Source: Chloroflexota bacterium (lineage in GTDB: Bacteria; Chloroflexota; Dehalococcoidia; UBA2979). Taken from it: a stretch of 34,417 bases of DNA. Location: assembly GCA_009837285.1 (NCBI GenBank), contig VXTU01000138.1:1-34417 (forward strand), given 5' to 3'. The position numbers and the translations under genes were made by a program. The notes below the pieces were generated by a model that worked only from the letters and a program-made list of their open reading frames with translations, did not search any database and was not told the DNA's origin. The stretch's first letter is position 1. Every line of letters starts with the position of its first letter. Below, in pieces: positions 1 to 9,369 of the stretch.

Positions 1-76
1 TGGAGCCCGAGAGGGGATTCGAACCCGCTAACCTACCGATTACAAATCGGTTGCGCTGCCATTGCGCCACTCGGGC
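1..76 (-). tRNA. tRNA-Thr (anticodon TGT), CCA encoded
   Basis: Read on the minus strand. The 7-bp acceptor stem GCCCGAG/CTCGGGC is perfect, the D stem is GCGC/GCGC, and the anticodon stem is ACCGA/TCGGT with loop TTTGTAA, giving anticodon TGT (Thr). The T loop is TTCGAAT. The gene ends in discriminator T plus CCA exactly at the window edge. The T stem GCGGG/CCCCT has a G-T pair and one C-C mismatch, which is unusual but does not disturb the rest of the fold. It lies downstream of its own promoter at 144-173. Confidence 0.96.
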
Positions 77-143
77 TCGATGGAAAGCCGACGCTCACCA
101 GAGTGCATCGTCTCCCAGTCAACCCGGAAGACGACCGCCCTTC

Positions 144-173
144 AGTATATGAATCGCCCCGAAAGAGGGTCAA
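144..173 (-). promoter_or_regulatory. Sigma-70-type promoter of tRNA-Thr
   Basis: On the minus strand TTGACC (173-168) and TATACT (149-144) are separated by 18 bp. The predicted transcription start is near 137, about 60 nt before the tRNA 5' end at 76. It sits between the cysS stop and the tRNA, so the tRNA probably has its own promoter. Confidence 0.6.
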
Positions 174-197
174 CGCGAGCGAACGCGGCGCTGCGAC

Positions 198-1667
198 CTA
201 CCGCCCCGTGCTCCAGCGCGGCCCCTCCGGCGTGTCCGCCACCTCCACACCTGCATCCGCGAGGTCCGAGCGGATCGCGTCGGCGCGTGCGAAGTCGCGC
301 TCGGTGCGCGCCTCCGTGCGGGCCGCCAGCAGCGCCTCGATCGTCGACTCCGCGTCGCTGCCGCCGCACGACACCCCGTGCTTCGACGCCAGCTTCGACA
401 GCGCGACGACGTCGAGCACTTCGACGGCGTCCGGCTCCTCCAGCCGCAGCCCGAGCACGTCGCGAGTGAGCTCGGCGAGCGTCCCTTGCGCCGCGCGCAC
501 GTCGTGCCCCGCATCGCGGCCGCGGTTGACCGCACGGGCGAGGTCGAACGCCGCGGCGAGCGCCTGCGGCGTGCCGAGGTCGTCCTCGAGCGCGTCGACG
601 AACCGCGCGCGCTCCGCCGACGGGTCGACGGCCTCGCCGCCACCCGGTGGCGCCTCGCGCTCTGCTCCTGTGGATGCGGGGATACCCCGCAGGGCCGAGA
701 GCAGGCGGTCGACGCCCGACTCGGCGGCCGCCAACGCCTCGTCAGTGAGGTTCGCCGGGCTGCGGTAGTGGCTGCCGAGCACGAACAGGCGCAGCGCGTC
801 GGCCCGCCAGCGCTGTAGCGCATCTGCCACCGTCACGACGTTGCCGATCGACTTCGACATCTTCTCGCCGTCGCGCTGCACCAGGCCGTTGTGCAGCCAG
901 TGCCGTGCGAACGTGCCGGTGGCTGCCTCGGCCTGCGCGACCTCGTTCTCGTGGTGGGGGAACACCAGGTCCATCCCCCCGCCGTGGATGTCGAATGCCT
1001 CGCCGAGGTAGCGCTGCGACATCGCCGAGCACTCGATGTGCCACCCGGGGCGGCCGGGCCCCCACGGCGAGGGCCACGAGGGCTCACCGGGCTTCGTCGC
1101 CTTCCACAGCGCGAAGTCGAGCGGGAACTCCTTGCCCTCGCCCGGCTCGAAGCGCGTCCCCGATCGAAGTTGGTCGATGTCGCGGTGCGAGAGCTTGCCG
1201 TAGTCGGGCTTGGCGCGGACGCGGAAGTAGACATCGCCGGCGTCCGTCACGTAGCCGTAGTCGCGCTCTACGATCGCCTCGGTCGCCGCGATGATGGTCT
1301 CGATGTGCGTAGTGACGCGCGGCCGCACGTCGGGGAAGACCAGGTTGAGCGCGCGCTGCTGCTCCTCCCATTCGTCGATGTTCTCCGCGACCAGCTCCAG
1401 CGGGTCACGGCCCACCTCGGCGGCGCGCGCGATCACGTTGTCGTCGACGTCGGTGTAGTTCGACACGAACGTCACGTCGTAGCCGCCGGCGGTGTTGCCG
1501 GGCCAGCGCAGGTAGCGCACGAGCACGTCGTAGACGATGGCCGCCATCGCGTGGCCGACGTGGCTCTCCGCGTACGGCGTGACGCCGCACACGTAGATGC
1601 CGAGCCGCCCCGGTTCGAGGGGCGTGAGGTCGTCGACCGCTCCGCTGAGCGTGTTCGTCAGTCGCAT
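198..1667 (-). CDS. cysS: Cysteinyl-tRNA synthetase
   Basis: Charges tRNA-Cys with cysteine in the cytoplasm. This class I synthetase shows C27 in 'YVCGVTPY' (zinc ligand), the HIGH-type signature 'SHVGHA' (H36, H39), the further zinc-site segments 'HIECSAMS' and 'FPHHENE', and 'EKMSKSIGN' (KMSKS loop). The C-terminal helical region recognises the anticodon. The 489-residue length is normal. I chose ATG at 1667 because 'MRLTNTLSG' matches the usual N terminus; an 18-residue upstream extension lacks family character. It follows cysE on the same strand by about 90 bp, so cysteine synthesis and charging may be co-transcribed. Confidence 0.97.
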   Translation of the reverse strand: MRLTNTLSGAVDDLTPLEPGRLGIYVCGVTPYAESHVGHAMAAIVYDVLVRYLRWPGNTAGGYDVTFVSNYTDVDDNVIARAAEVGRDPLELVAENIDEWEEQQRALNLVFPDVRPRVTTHIETIIAATEAIVERDYGYVTDAGDVYFRVRAKPDYGKLSHRDIDQLRSGTRFEPGEGKEFPLDFALWKATKPGEPSWPSPWGPGRPGWHIECSAMSQRYLGEAFDIHGGGMDLVFPHHENEVAQAEAATGTFARHWLHNGLVQRDGEKMSKSIGNVVTVADALQRWRADALRLFVLGSHYRSPANLTDEALAAAESGVDRLLSALRGIPASTGAEREAPPGGGEAVDPSAERARFVDALEDDLGTPQALAAAFDLARAVNRGRDAGHDVRAAQGTLAELTRDVLGLRLEEPDAVEVLDVVALSKLASKHGVSCGGSDAESTIEALLAARTEARTERDFARADAIRSDLADAGVEVADTPEGPRWSTGR

Positions 1668-1754
1668 GCGATTAGTGTGCCGCCTGCGGGATATGCCCGC
1701 ATCCCCGGCGTATCCGCGCAACGCCGTGGTGCGGGCCGCGTGCGGGTCAGGTGG

Positions 1755-2444
1755 TCAGGACGGCCGCTCGGACGCTCCGCCGTCGAAGCCGCCCGGCGAG
1801 CCGCCGACGCCGGCCGGGTCGGTCCCGGCGCGCTCGCGCTCCAGGCGGGCGATGCGCCGCTCCAGCTCCTCGATGCGGTCCCACTCGGGGTCCGGGAGCC
1901 GCTCGACGGTGTCGTTGCTGGTGTTCGTGAAGGCGACGACGTGGCCGGGCACGCCGACGACGGTCGCGTTCGGCGGCACGCTCGACACCACGACCGCGCC
2001 GGCGCCGATGCGCGAGTCGTGGCCGATGGTGACGTTGCCGATGATCTTCGCCCCCGCGCCGACGACCACGCGGTCTTCGAGCGTCGGGTGTCGCTTCTCA
2101 CGCCGCGTCGAGGTGCCGCCGAGGGTGACGCCCTGGTAGAGGTGGCAGTCCTCGCCGATGACCGTCGTCTCGCCGATGACGACGCCCATGCCGTGGTCGA
2201 TGAAGCAGCGCCGCCCGATGCGCGCGGCGGGGTGGATCTCGATGCCGGTGATGAAGCGATTCAGATGCGAGAGCAGGCGCGGGAGGATGGGCAGGCCCAG
2301 GAGGTGGAGCTGATGGGTGAGGCGGTGAATCATGAGGGCGTGGAGGCCCGGGTAGGTCAGGAACACCTCGAGCGCGCCGAGGGCAGCCGGATCCCTCGCC
2401 TGCGCGGCGTCGATGTCACTCTTGATGGCGCCGAGCCAGTTCAT
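1755..2444 (-). CDS. cysE: Serine O-acetyltransferase
   Basis: Makes O-acetyl-L-serine from serine and acetyl-CoA, the first step of cysteine synthesis. The 229-residue protein has a short N-terminal helical part and a left-handed beta-helix of hexapeptide repeats with '[11 protein letters not shown]', '[12 protein letters not shown]' and 'LYQGVTLGG', all diagnostic of SAT. The C-terminal 40-50 residues are charged, probably coiled coil ('[16 protein letters not shown]'), and then Gly-rich. It is of the short EpsC/SAT type. The start at 2444 is preceded by GAGGGAG at good spacing. cysS follows on the same strand. A GATAAT -10 element at 2489-2494 suggests its own promoter. Confidence 0.95.
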   Translation of the reverse strand: MNWLGAIKSDIDAAQARDPAALGALEVFLTYPGLHALMIHRLTHQLHLLGLPILPRLLSHLNRFITGIEIHPAARIGRRCFIDHGMGVVIGETTVIGEDCHLYQGVTLGGTSTRREKRHPTLEDRVVVGAGAKIIGNVTIGHDSRIGAGAVVVSSVPPNATVVGVPGHVVAFTNTSNDTVERLPDPEWDRIEELERRIARLERERAGTDPAGVGGSPGGFDGGASERPS

Positions 2445-2488
2445 GGCGGCTCCCTCGTCGCGCGGTGTCGTCGCCGCGCGTCGGGGGG

Positions 2489-2494
2489 ATTATC
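2489..2494 (-). promoter_or_regulatory. Putative -10 element for cysE
   Basis: GATAAT on the minus strand (5 of 6 match to TATAAT), about 45 bp upstream of the cysE ATG. No clear -35 is visible: GTGGTC lies 17 bp upstream. The site separates cysE from the foreign-looking DUF4238 gene upstream. Confidence 0.35.
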
Positions 2495-2553
2495 GCACAG
2501 GGGGGCGAGGGGACCACGATCCCGCGCGGGTTGGGCTGCGGATGCCTTGCTGT

Positions 2554-2585
2554 ATCACCCAGAGTCGCCATCACCCAGAGTCGCC
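2554..2585. repeat. 16-bp perfect tandem duplication
   Basis: The unit ATCACCCAGAGTCGCC occurs twice head to tail, at 2554-2569 and 2570-2585. The second copy contains the last codons and TGA stop of the DUF4238 gene (minus strand); the first lies just outside the gene. It marks the 3' boundary of the AT-richer DUF4238 segment. Confidence 0.9.
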
Positions 2586-3551
2586 GCGGAGCCATTCGTC
2601 CGGGACCAGCGGATGTCCATAGACAAAGCGAAGGGCCGAATCCCGGACTAGGCTGTTGAGGTTCAGCGCGTCGAGCGCGCTGACTTCCCGCCTCTTTCCC
2701 TCGTCACCAGGATCGAGCGTCATCAAGAGGAGCCTTCGGCGATCTAGCGGGAGCGACAGCTCTAAGGCGTTTCCGAGGCCAGCGTGACCACTGGGGAAGG
2801 GCGACCCACGCAGTCCTATCGGGTGATCGCTGATCAAGAACTCGTGACGCGCATCCGTGTAGCACATGGCCCATGAGCGGCGCGCAACGAGGTCAACGTA
2901 CTTGCGATCAGTTAGAACCTCCACCATCTGCTGAAGGTGCTGACTGTGGTCGACCTCGATTGCGAATTGAGGATCACTAAGGCTCTCCAAGAGTTGGAGC
3001 GCTTCATCCTGAGTAGCCGTGTCGTCACCAAGTTGCTCCTGAACAAACGAAGTCGCTGCGTCAGGCTCTAAATTCTTGAGCGTATACGACGCGATGAATC
3101 TGGTGGACCGGGTCATGAGATCGGACATAGCGTCCTGCGCAACCTGCCTCCAGCGAGACGAACGAACGAACTGGAATGCGACGAAGACCGATACTGCTTC
3201 GCGCGCCTCCTGAGTCGGAGGAAACTTCTCGTCGATGCTCCGGAGCCCCTCGGCGAGCACTCCCTCAACCTGTGCGAACGCAGACTCGAGATCGACCGCT
3301 AGCTCTCTAGGCTTTGTGAGAGTGTGGAAATCGTTCTCAAAGGCGACGTTCTTGATGTGTTGGCGTTCAAGAATGTCGCCACTGTCCACATTCAGCGCGC
3401 GGAGCCGTTCGTCGTAGTCGGCGAACCGGCGCAGGTAGAACTGCGGAACGGTGTGATGTCTGACTGATCGCCGACCGCTCAAGACCTGTCGATCCCTCAA
3501 TGATCGCGTCGGTCGCGCACCGCGCGCCTGTATGTGTCGCTGAGCGACCAT
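2571..3551 (-). CDS. DUF4238 domain protein
   Basis: Function unknown. The protein has the DUF4238 hallmarks: an N-terminal 'HHTVPQFYLRRF' motif (near residue 33), a long helical middle, and 'EFLISDHPIGL' in the C-terminal half. Length is about 326 residues from ATG 3551. A TTG at 3581 would add 10 residues, and neither start has a clear ribosome-binding site, so the start is uncertain. Base composition and codon use are clearly more AT-rich than the flanking cysE and ispF genes, suggesting recent acquisition. Family members are scattered in bacterial accessory regions. No partner gene is visible. Confidence 0.8.
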   Translation of the reverse strand: MVAQRHIQARGARPTRSLRDRQVLSGRRSVRHHTVPQFYLRRFADYDERLRALNVDSGDILERQHIKNVAFENDFHTLTKPRELAVDLESAFAQVEGVLAEGLRSIDEKFPPTQEAREAVSVFVAFQFVRSSRWRQVAQDAMSDLMTRSTRFIASYTLKNLEPDAATSFVQEQLGDDTATQDEALQLLESLSDPQFAIEVDHSQHLQQMVEVLTDRKYVDLVARRSWAMCYTDARHEFLISDHPIGLRGSPFPSGHAGLGNALELSLPLDRRRLLLMTLDPGDEGKRREVSALDALNLNSLVRDSALRFVYGHPLVPDEWLRGDSG

Positions 3552-3599
3552 GGTAGGCCCGTTGCTAGTAGAGACGCGCAACTCGGCGTCGGCTAGGCC

Positions 3600-4079
3600 C
3601 TACTCCCCACCCTCATCCAACAACGCCACCGCCAGCGCCGCGATCGCCTCGCCGGCGCCGATCTCGCCGAGGCCCTCGTTCGTCGTCGCCTTGATGTTCA
3701 CCGCCGACGCCTCCACGCCCAGGCCTCGCGCCAGCGCCTCGCGCATGGCGGCGATGTGGGGGCGCAGGCGCGGGCGCTCGGCGACGACCGTAGCGTCGAC
3801 GTTGACGACGCGGTAGCCGCGCGCCGCCACCAGCCGCACCGCGCGCGTCAGCAGCTCGCGGCTGTCGATGCCCGCCGTGGACGGGTCGCCGGGCGGGAAG
3901 TGCTCGCCGATGTCGCCTTCGCCGGCCGCGCCGAGCAGCGCGTCGATGACCGCGTGGATCAGCGTGTCGCCGTCGCTGTGGCCTTCGAGCTGCGGCGCTT
4001 CGGCGATCTCGACGCCGCCGAGGCGGAGCGTCCCGCTCGCGGCGAAGCGGTGCACGTCGTAGCCGTTGCCGATGCGCAT
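3600..4079 (-). CDS. ispF: 2-C-methyl-D-erythritol 2,4-cyclodiphosphate synthase
   Basis: Fifth step of the MEP isoprenoid pathway: cyclises CDP-methylerythritol 2-phosphate and releases CMP. The 159-residue protein begins 'MRIGNGYDVHRF', giving metal ligands D8 and H10. H42 in 'DTLIHAVIDALLGA' is the third ligand. 'DIGEHFPPGD' and 'NIKATTNEGLG' are the other family signatures. It starts 7 bp after the ispD stop, so the two form an operon for consecutive or near-consecutive MEP steps. Confidence 0.97.
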   Translation of the reverse strand: MRIGNGYDVHRFAASGTLRLGGVEIAEAPQLEGHSDGDTLIHAVIDALLGAAGEGDIGEHFPPGDPSTAGIDSRELLTRAVRLVAARGYRVVNVDATVVAERPRLRPHIAAMREALARGLGVEASAVNIKATTNEGLGEIGAGEAIAALAVALLDEGGE

Positions 4080-4086
4080 CAGCCGA

Positions 4087-4824
4087 CTACCCGGCTACAT
4101 GGTCCGCGCCGCGCGGGACCGGCGCGTCGAGCAGCGAGCGCGGCGCCCCCTGCTCGACGAGTGCGCGCACGCGGTCGAGGTCCTCGGAGGTCGTGACCTT
4201 GAGCGCGTTCGGCTCGCCCTCGACGACCACGACCGGCTCGCCGAGCCGCTCGACGAGCTGTGCGTCGTCGGTCGCGTCGTCGCCGCCGGCGGCGTGGGCG
4301 CGTCGCAGCAGCGGGCCGGCGAACGCCTGCGGCGTCTGCACGGCGCGCAGCGCCGCGCGGTCGAGGGTGCTCGTCACCTGCCCCTCGGCGTCGACGACCT
4401 TCACGGTGTCGGCGACGGCGAGGCCGGGGATGGCGGCGCCCGCCTCGTGCGCGGCGTCGAGCGTGCGCCGCGCGAGCACGGCGCTCGCGAGCGGCCGTGC
4501 GGCGTCGTGGACGAGGTACCACGCTGCCTCGGGGGCGGCGGCGAGCCCGGCGGCGACCGAGTCGCGGCGACGCTCGCCGCCCTCGGTCCAGCGGACGTCG
4601 CGGCCAGGCGCGAACTCGGCGGCGAGCGCCTCGATCTGCTCGCGGCGCTCCTCGCCGGACACGACGACGATGCGGTCGACGGCGTCGAGCGCGGCGAGCA
4701 TTTCGAGTGGCCAGGCGAGCAGCGGCCGGCCGCCGAGGGTGGCCCACACCTTGTCGATGCCGCCCATGCGCTGCGAGCGGCCGGCGGCGAGCAGGATGGC
4801 GGCGACCGGGTCGTGTTCCGTCAT
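4087..4824 (-). CDS. ispD: 2-C-methyl-D-erythritol 4-phosphate cytidylyltransferase
   Basis: Third step of the MEP pathway: transfers CMP from CTP to MEP. The 245-residue protein has the nucleotide-binding start 'AILLAAGRSQRMGG' with downstream Lys ('IDKVW'), the 'VHDAARPL' motif and 'VQTPQAF' near residue 160, all typical of IspD. ispF follows after 7 bp. A YbjQ-family gene diverges from it about 70 bp upstream. It is not fused to IspF, unlike in some alpha- and epsilonproteobacteria. Confidence 0.96.
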   Translation of the reverse strand: MTEHDPVAAILLAAGRSQRMGGIDKVWATLGGRPLLAWPLEMLAALDAVDRIVVVSGEERREQIEALAAEFAPGRDVRWTEGGERRRDSVAAGLAAAPEAAWYLVHDAARPLASAVLARRTLDAAHEAGAAIPGLAVADTVKVVDAEGQVTSTLDRAALRAVQTPQAFAGPLLRRAHAAGGDDATDDAQLVERLGEPVVVVEGEPNALKVTTSEDLDRVRALVEQGAPRSLLDAPVPRGADHVAG

Positions 4825-4896
4825 GCGCGCAGCGTATCAGCCGCGCGGCGCTGGGCGGCGGTACGATCGTCGAGGCGAACGCGAGAGGAGCCCTCG

Positions 4897-5211
4897 ATGC
4901 TGATGACCACGTCCGACACTATCCCCGGCCGCGAGATCACGGAGACCGTCGGTCTCGTGTCGGCCAACGCCGTGCGCGCCCGTCACGTCGGCCGCGACAT
5001 TCTCGCCGGCCTCAAGAACCTCGTCGGCGGGCAGATCGGCGCCTACCAGCAGCTGCTGGTCGAGTCGCGCGAGCAGGCGCTGGCCGACCTGCAGGCGGAA
5101 GCCGAGCGCCAGGGCGCCGACGCGATCGTCGCGCTGCGGATGGCGACGGCGTCGGTTGCGCAGGGCGCGGCGGAGGTGCTGGTGTACGGGACGGCGGTCA
5201 AGCTGGCGTAG
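4897..5211 (+). CDS. YbjQ/UPF0145 family protein (heavy-metal-binding-domain-like)
   Basis: A 104-residue protein of the YbjQ (UPF0145, PF01906) family, thought to form beta-rich pentamers; the biochemical role is not established. Visible features are the N-terminal 'TTSDTIPGREI' strand, 'GLVSANAVRARHVGRDI', and the C-terminal 'QGADAIVALRMATASV' and 'EVLVYGTAV' strands. ATG 4897 is preceded by AGGAG at 4886-4890. An ATG two codons later is the only competing start. It runs divergently from ispD. Confidence 0.88.
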   Translation: MLMTTSDTIPGREITETVGLVSANAVRARHVGRDILAGLKNLVGGQIGAYQQLLVESREQALADLQAEAERQGADAIVALRMATASVAQGAAEVLVYGTAVKLA

Positions 5212-5219
5212 GGCGCTGC

Positions 5220-5248
5220 TTGAACCCCCAGCCACCCCCCGTCTACCC
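5220..5248 (+). promoter_or_regulatory. Putative promoter of the radical SAM gene
   Basis: TTGAAC (5220-5225) and TACCCT (5243-5248) with a 17-bp spacer, in the 68-bp gap before the gene. The predicted start of transcription is about 25 nt before the ATG at 5280. The -10 match is modest. Confidence 0.4.
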
Positions 5249-5279
5249 TCGATCGGCTAGCCACGAGCGCGAGGCGACG

Positions 5280-7214
<1,935 letters not shown>

Positions 7215-7251
7215 TCGCGCATATCCGGATCGTCATAACGTGTCTTGTGTA

Positions 7252-7283
7252 TTGACACGATGGCGGCGTCGCGCGACTATGGT
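7252..7283 (+). promoter_or_regulatory. Putative promoter in front of a short hairpin transcript
   Basis: A perfect TTGACA (7252-7257) is followed by TATGGT (7278-7283, spacer 20) or GACTAT (7275-7280, spacer 17). No gene starts on the plus strand downstream. Instead a CGTACC/GGTACG hairpin (7284-7303) and the 7317-7339 terminator-like hairpin follow. Confidence 0.4.
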
Positions 7284-7316
7284 CGTACCCCCCCCTCGGT
7301 ACGTCCGTGTGGGTAG

Positions 7317-7339
7317 CAAGGCCCCCGCTGGGGGCCTTG
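7317..7339. terminator. Perfect 10-bp terminator-like hairpin
   Basis: CAAGGCCCCC (7317-7326), loop GCT, GGGGGCCTTG (7330-7339). It lies between the radical SAM gene (plus) and the NADAR gene (minus), which converge. The A/T tracts are short, so its efficiency is uncertain, but it could stop transcription from both sides. Confidence 0.65.
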
Positions 7340-7351
7340 TAGGTGTCCGGC

Positions 7352-7978
7352 TCAGTGCGTCTCGGTCAGTGGTAACCGCATCTGTGCAGCGGCTTCCTTC
7401 CGCGCCCTCTCGTAGCTAACACCGGTAAGAGGCTCCGCAAGGAAAAGAGCGTTCGGCACGGCGGGCGATCCTATTCGGCCGTAGGTGCATTCAGGATGGT
7501 CACGGACCTCACTGCGCAACTCTGCCAACAGTCGGCCCAAGGCGTTCGTGCCCGCCAACAAGCCCTCGGCGGTCGGCTTCGCACCCCAAAACGCGTCTCT
7601 TCGCGAGTACTCGACAATCGGGCGATCAGCCGTGGATAGCAGTAGGGCACCGAACGTGTCTCGATGTTGGCCAAATTTTAGCCGTAGACACCATCGCATC
7701 GCGTTCACTCTTACCTCGGTCCAATCGCTGCGCGTCTGATCCCTATAACGCCGACTTTTCATTTTTGCGCTCATCGGACTGCGTTGATCGAGGATCTCTC
7801 GTTGAAGTTCAGGAAGGTGCGGAAATCTGAAACTCTGGTACAGCGCTTCGGAGCTGCGAACACGTACAGCGTTCACGATTAGCGGGAATCCGGCGGCCAT
7901 GTTCGAGAGTGCCCCAAACTCATCCCTCGTCCGCCTGAAGACGACACAAGCTCTGGGATCGTACTTCCTCTTGCTCAT
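7352..7978 (-). CDS. NADAR family protein (YbiA/DUF1768-like, ADP-ribose/NAD-linked)
   Basis: A 208-residue NADAR-domain protein. The diagnostic segments are 'FGALSNMAAGFPL' near the N terminus, 'SSEALYQSFRF', 'RYRDQTRSDWTEVRVNAM', 'LKFGQHRD', 'LLLSTADRPIVEYS', 'DAFWGAK' and 'GTNALGRLL'. NADAR enzymes include the N-glycosidase YbiA/RibX type and DNA-guanine de-ADP-ribosylating antitoxins. Which activity this one has cannot be read from sequence. ATG 7978 follows the stop of the upstream PRTase-like gene as TGAGATG, so the two are translationally coupled. Codon use is AT-richer than the core genome, suggesting transfer. Confidence 0.87.
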   Translation of the reverse strand: MSKRKYDPRACVVFRRTRDEFGALSNMAAGFPLIVNAVRVRSSEALYQSFRFPHLPELQREILDQRSPMSAKMKSRRYRDQTRSDWTEVRVNAMRWCLRLKFGQHRDTFGALLLSTADRPIVEYSRRDAFWGAKPTAEGLLAGTNALGRLLAELRSEVRDHPECTYGRIGSPAVPNALFLAEPLTGVSYERARKEAAAQMRLPLTETH

Positions 7979-7979
7979 C

Positions 7980-8942
7980 TCACTGCCAGTTTGTCTTTCG
8001 GGGAAGGAGCGGATACCAGGGGTCCCCAGCCCAAAGCGCAAGAGGAGCGTTATTGGGGCAGTTGCGGTAAGTTACCACCAAGGTGCCGAATCCGAGGCCC
8101 CTCAACACCATGTTGCCGAGCGGTCGTTGATAGTTGTTGAGGTTCGGGTTGAGTGCCCGGATCTTGCAACCCGCCTTTAGGAATTGTTCCTCTAGCGCCT
8201 GCCGGCCGGGCTCCGACGAGAAGAATTCAGATCCGCTCTTGCCAGGCCTCCGGAGAGTCGGAGGGTATCCCTCACCACCGAGCATTTCACAGTACTCCCT
8301 GACCAGCTCATCATCGGGAATAGCCGCAGGCCACAGCACGTCAGATATGTTCTTCTCTGATTTCCTGTTCTCAAGCTGTAAGACCCTCGACCAGCGGAAG
8401 CTGTAGTCGCTGAGGCGACTCTGCACGTAGTGGACAGCCCCGCGGTGAATAGCAGCCGCAATGACGTGGATACGAGTTCCCCGGTGTTTGCGACTGGGAT
8501 CCCATAGTTCGAGATCGCTGAGAAGGCGGTTACCTGTGAATACGCCGTCGTCGAGGTACACGAAAGTACCGCCAGCAGATCCGCACTCCTCGATACCAAA
8601 ACCGTACTGAGCCTTCAGCACGCCCGAGAAGAGATCGAGGAGTTCCTTCTGGCTCTGCCCGCGCTCTTGGATGTTCAAGAAGTTCGCCCCTCGCCAGAAG
8701 TCCTCGGGATCCGGGCCAGCGACTTTATTACTCTTCGCGAGGCTCGCTAGGAAATCGGCGACGGTTGCCCTCGATAGGTATGTTTGCCCAAAGACGTGCG
8801 ACAGTTCGTGGAGGATCGCATCACGGGCAGTCGAATCGAACTGCCCCACCCACCGCTCGATATGTTCGGCATTTGGACGCGGGAGTTCGCCTTCTCGGTA
8901 GTCAGCCAGAACGGCGGCAAGCCTCTCTACCGGATCGTTCAT
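7980..8942 (-). CDS. Phosphoribosyltransferase-like protein (PRTase-CE-like)
   Basis: A 320-residue protein. I infer membership of the phosphoribosyltransferase-like group found in conflict systems (PRTase-CE), because residues 128-139 ('VYLDDGVFTGNRL', D131-D132, T136-G137) look like a PRPP-binding loop. In addition, the helical N-terminal half has 'LHELSHVFGQTYLS' and 'FLNIQERGQSQKELL', and the C terminus has 'CPNNAPLALW' and 'WYPLLPR'. The PRPP motif is not canonical, so catalysis is unproven. ATG 8942 has AGGTGG 5 bp upstream; an ATG at 8993 has a weaker site. NADAR follows with translational coupling. Composition is AT-richer than the surroundings. Confidence 0.68.
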   Translation of the reverse strand: MNDPVERLAAVLADYREGELPRPNAEHIERWVGQFDSTARDAILHELSHVFGQTYLSRATVADFLASLAKSNKVAGPDPEDFWRGANFLNIQERGQSQKELLDLFSGVLKAQYGFGIEECGSAGGTFVYLDDGVFTGNRLLSDLELWDPSRKHRGTRIHVIAAAIHRGAVHYVQSRLSDYSFRWSRVLQLENRKSEKNISDVLWPAAIPDDELVREYCEMLGGEGYPPTLRRPGKSGSEFFSSEPGRQALEEQFLKAGCKIRALNPNLNNYQRPLGNMVLRGLGFGTLVVTYRNCPNNAPLALWAGDPWYPLLPRKTNWQ

Positions 8943-8966
8943 CTCAGCCACCTGCCTCCGCAGGCG

Positions 8967-8972
8967 ATCATA
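8967..8972 (-). promoter_or_regulatory. Putative -10 element of the PRTase-like/NADAR operon
   Basis: TATGAT on the minus strand (5 of 6 match), 24 bp upstream of ATG 8942. The -35 (GGATGA, 17 bp upstream) is poor. It lies in the 57-bp gap between divergent genes. Confidence 0.35.
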
Positions 8973-8999
8973 CCCTGCCGAACCGCGTATCATCCCGCC

Positions 9000-9320
9000 A
9001 TGACCGGCGCACTCGCCGCCAACTACTGCCCCCACGGCTGCTACTGGCGCTGCGAGCACCGTGACGCGTCCGACCCACGAGGCGCCACGACCGTCGAGAC
9101 GAGGCGACGCGACCGCTGGCAACTCGGCCCCGGCAGTTCGGACGACGACCCCGAGCAGCGCGCACTCGATGAGTGGGTGCTGTGGTCTGTTGCCGGGGTC
9201 GCACCGGTGGGCGGCTTCCGCTCCGTCGAGGTCTGCACGGACTGCGGCGAGACCTTCCGCGACGCCGCCGAGCACGCCCACAAGCACGCCCGACGCCGCC
9301 AGCTCGGCCTCGAACCCTAA
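9000..9320 (+). CDS. Small zinc-ribbon-like hypothetical protein
   Basis: A 106-residue protein I do not recognise. It has two Cys/His clusters, 'YCPHGCYWRCEH' near the N terminus and 'CTDCGETFRDAAEHAHKH' near the C terminus, consistent with bound zinc. Between them is an acidic stretch and 'LDEWVLWSVAGVAPVGGF'. It starts 57 bp from, and divergently to, the PRTase-like/NADAR operon. Its base composition is core-like, so it is probably older than that operon. A minus-strand reading of the same bases lacks any family character. Confidence 0.6.
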   Translation: MTGALAANYCPHGCYWRCEHRDASDPRGATTVETRRRDRWQLGPGSSDDDPEQRALDEWVLWSVAGVAPVGGFRSVEVCTDCGETFRDAAEHAHKHARRRQLGLEP

Positions 9321-9369
9321 GACGACAGCCACCAGTCGGGGTGCGGCTAGCCTCGCGGAGCCTGCCGGA

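Noticed and set aside
2500-2560. T-box-like leader before cysE
   Set aside because: A GGGATC...GGTCCC stretch resembles part of an antiterminator, but no GGUACCGCG-type T-box or stem I is present, and a -10 element lies downstream of it.
4260-5279. Long Arg-rich extension in front of the radical SAM gene
   Set aside because: It is the antisense frame of ispD and an out-of-frame reading of the YbjQ gene; the family N terminus begins at 5280.
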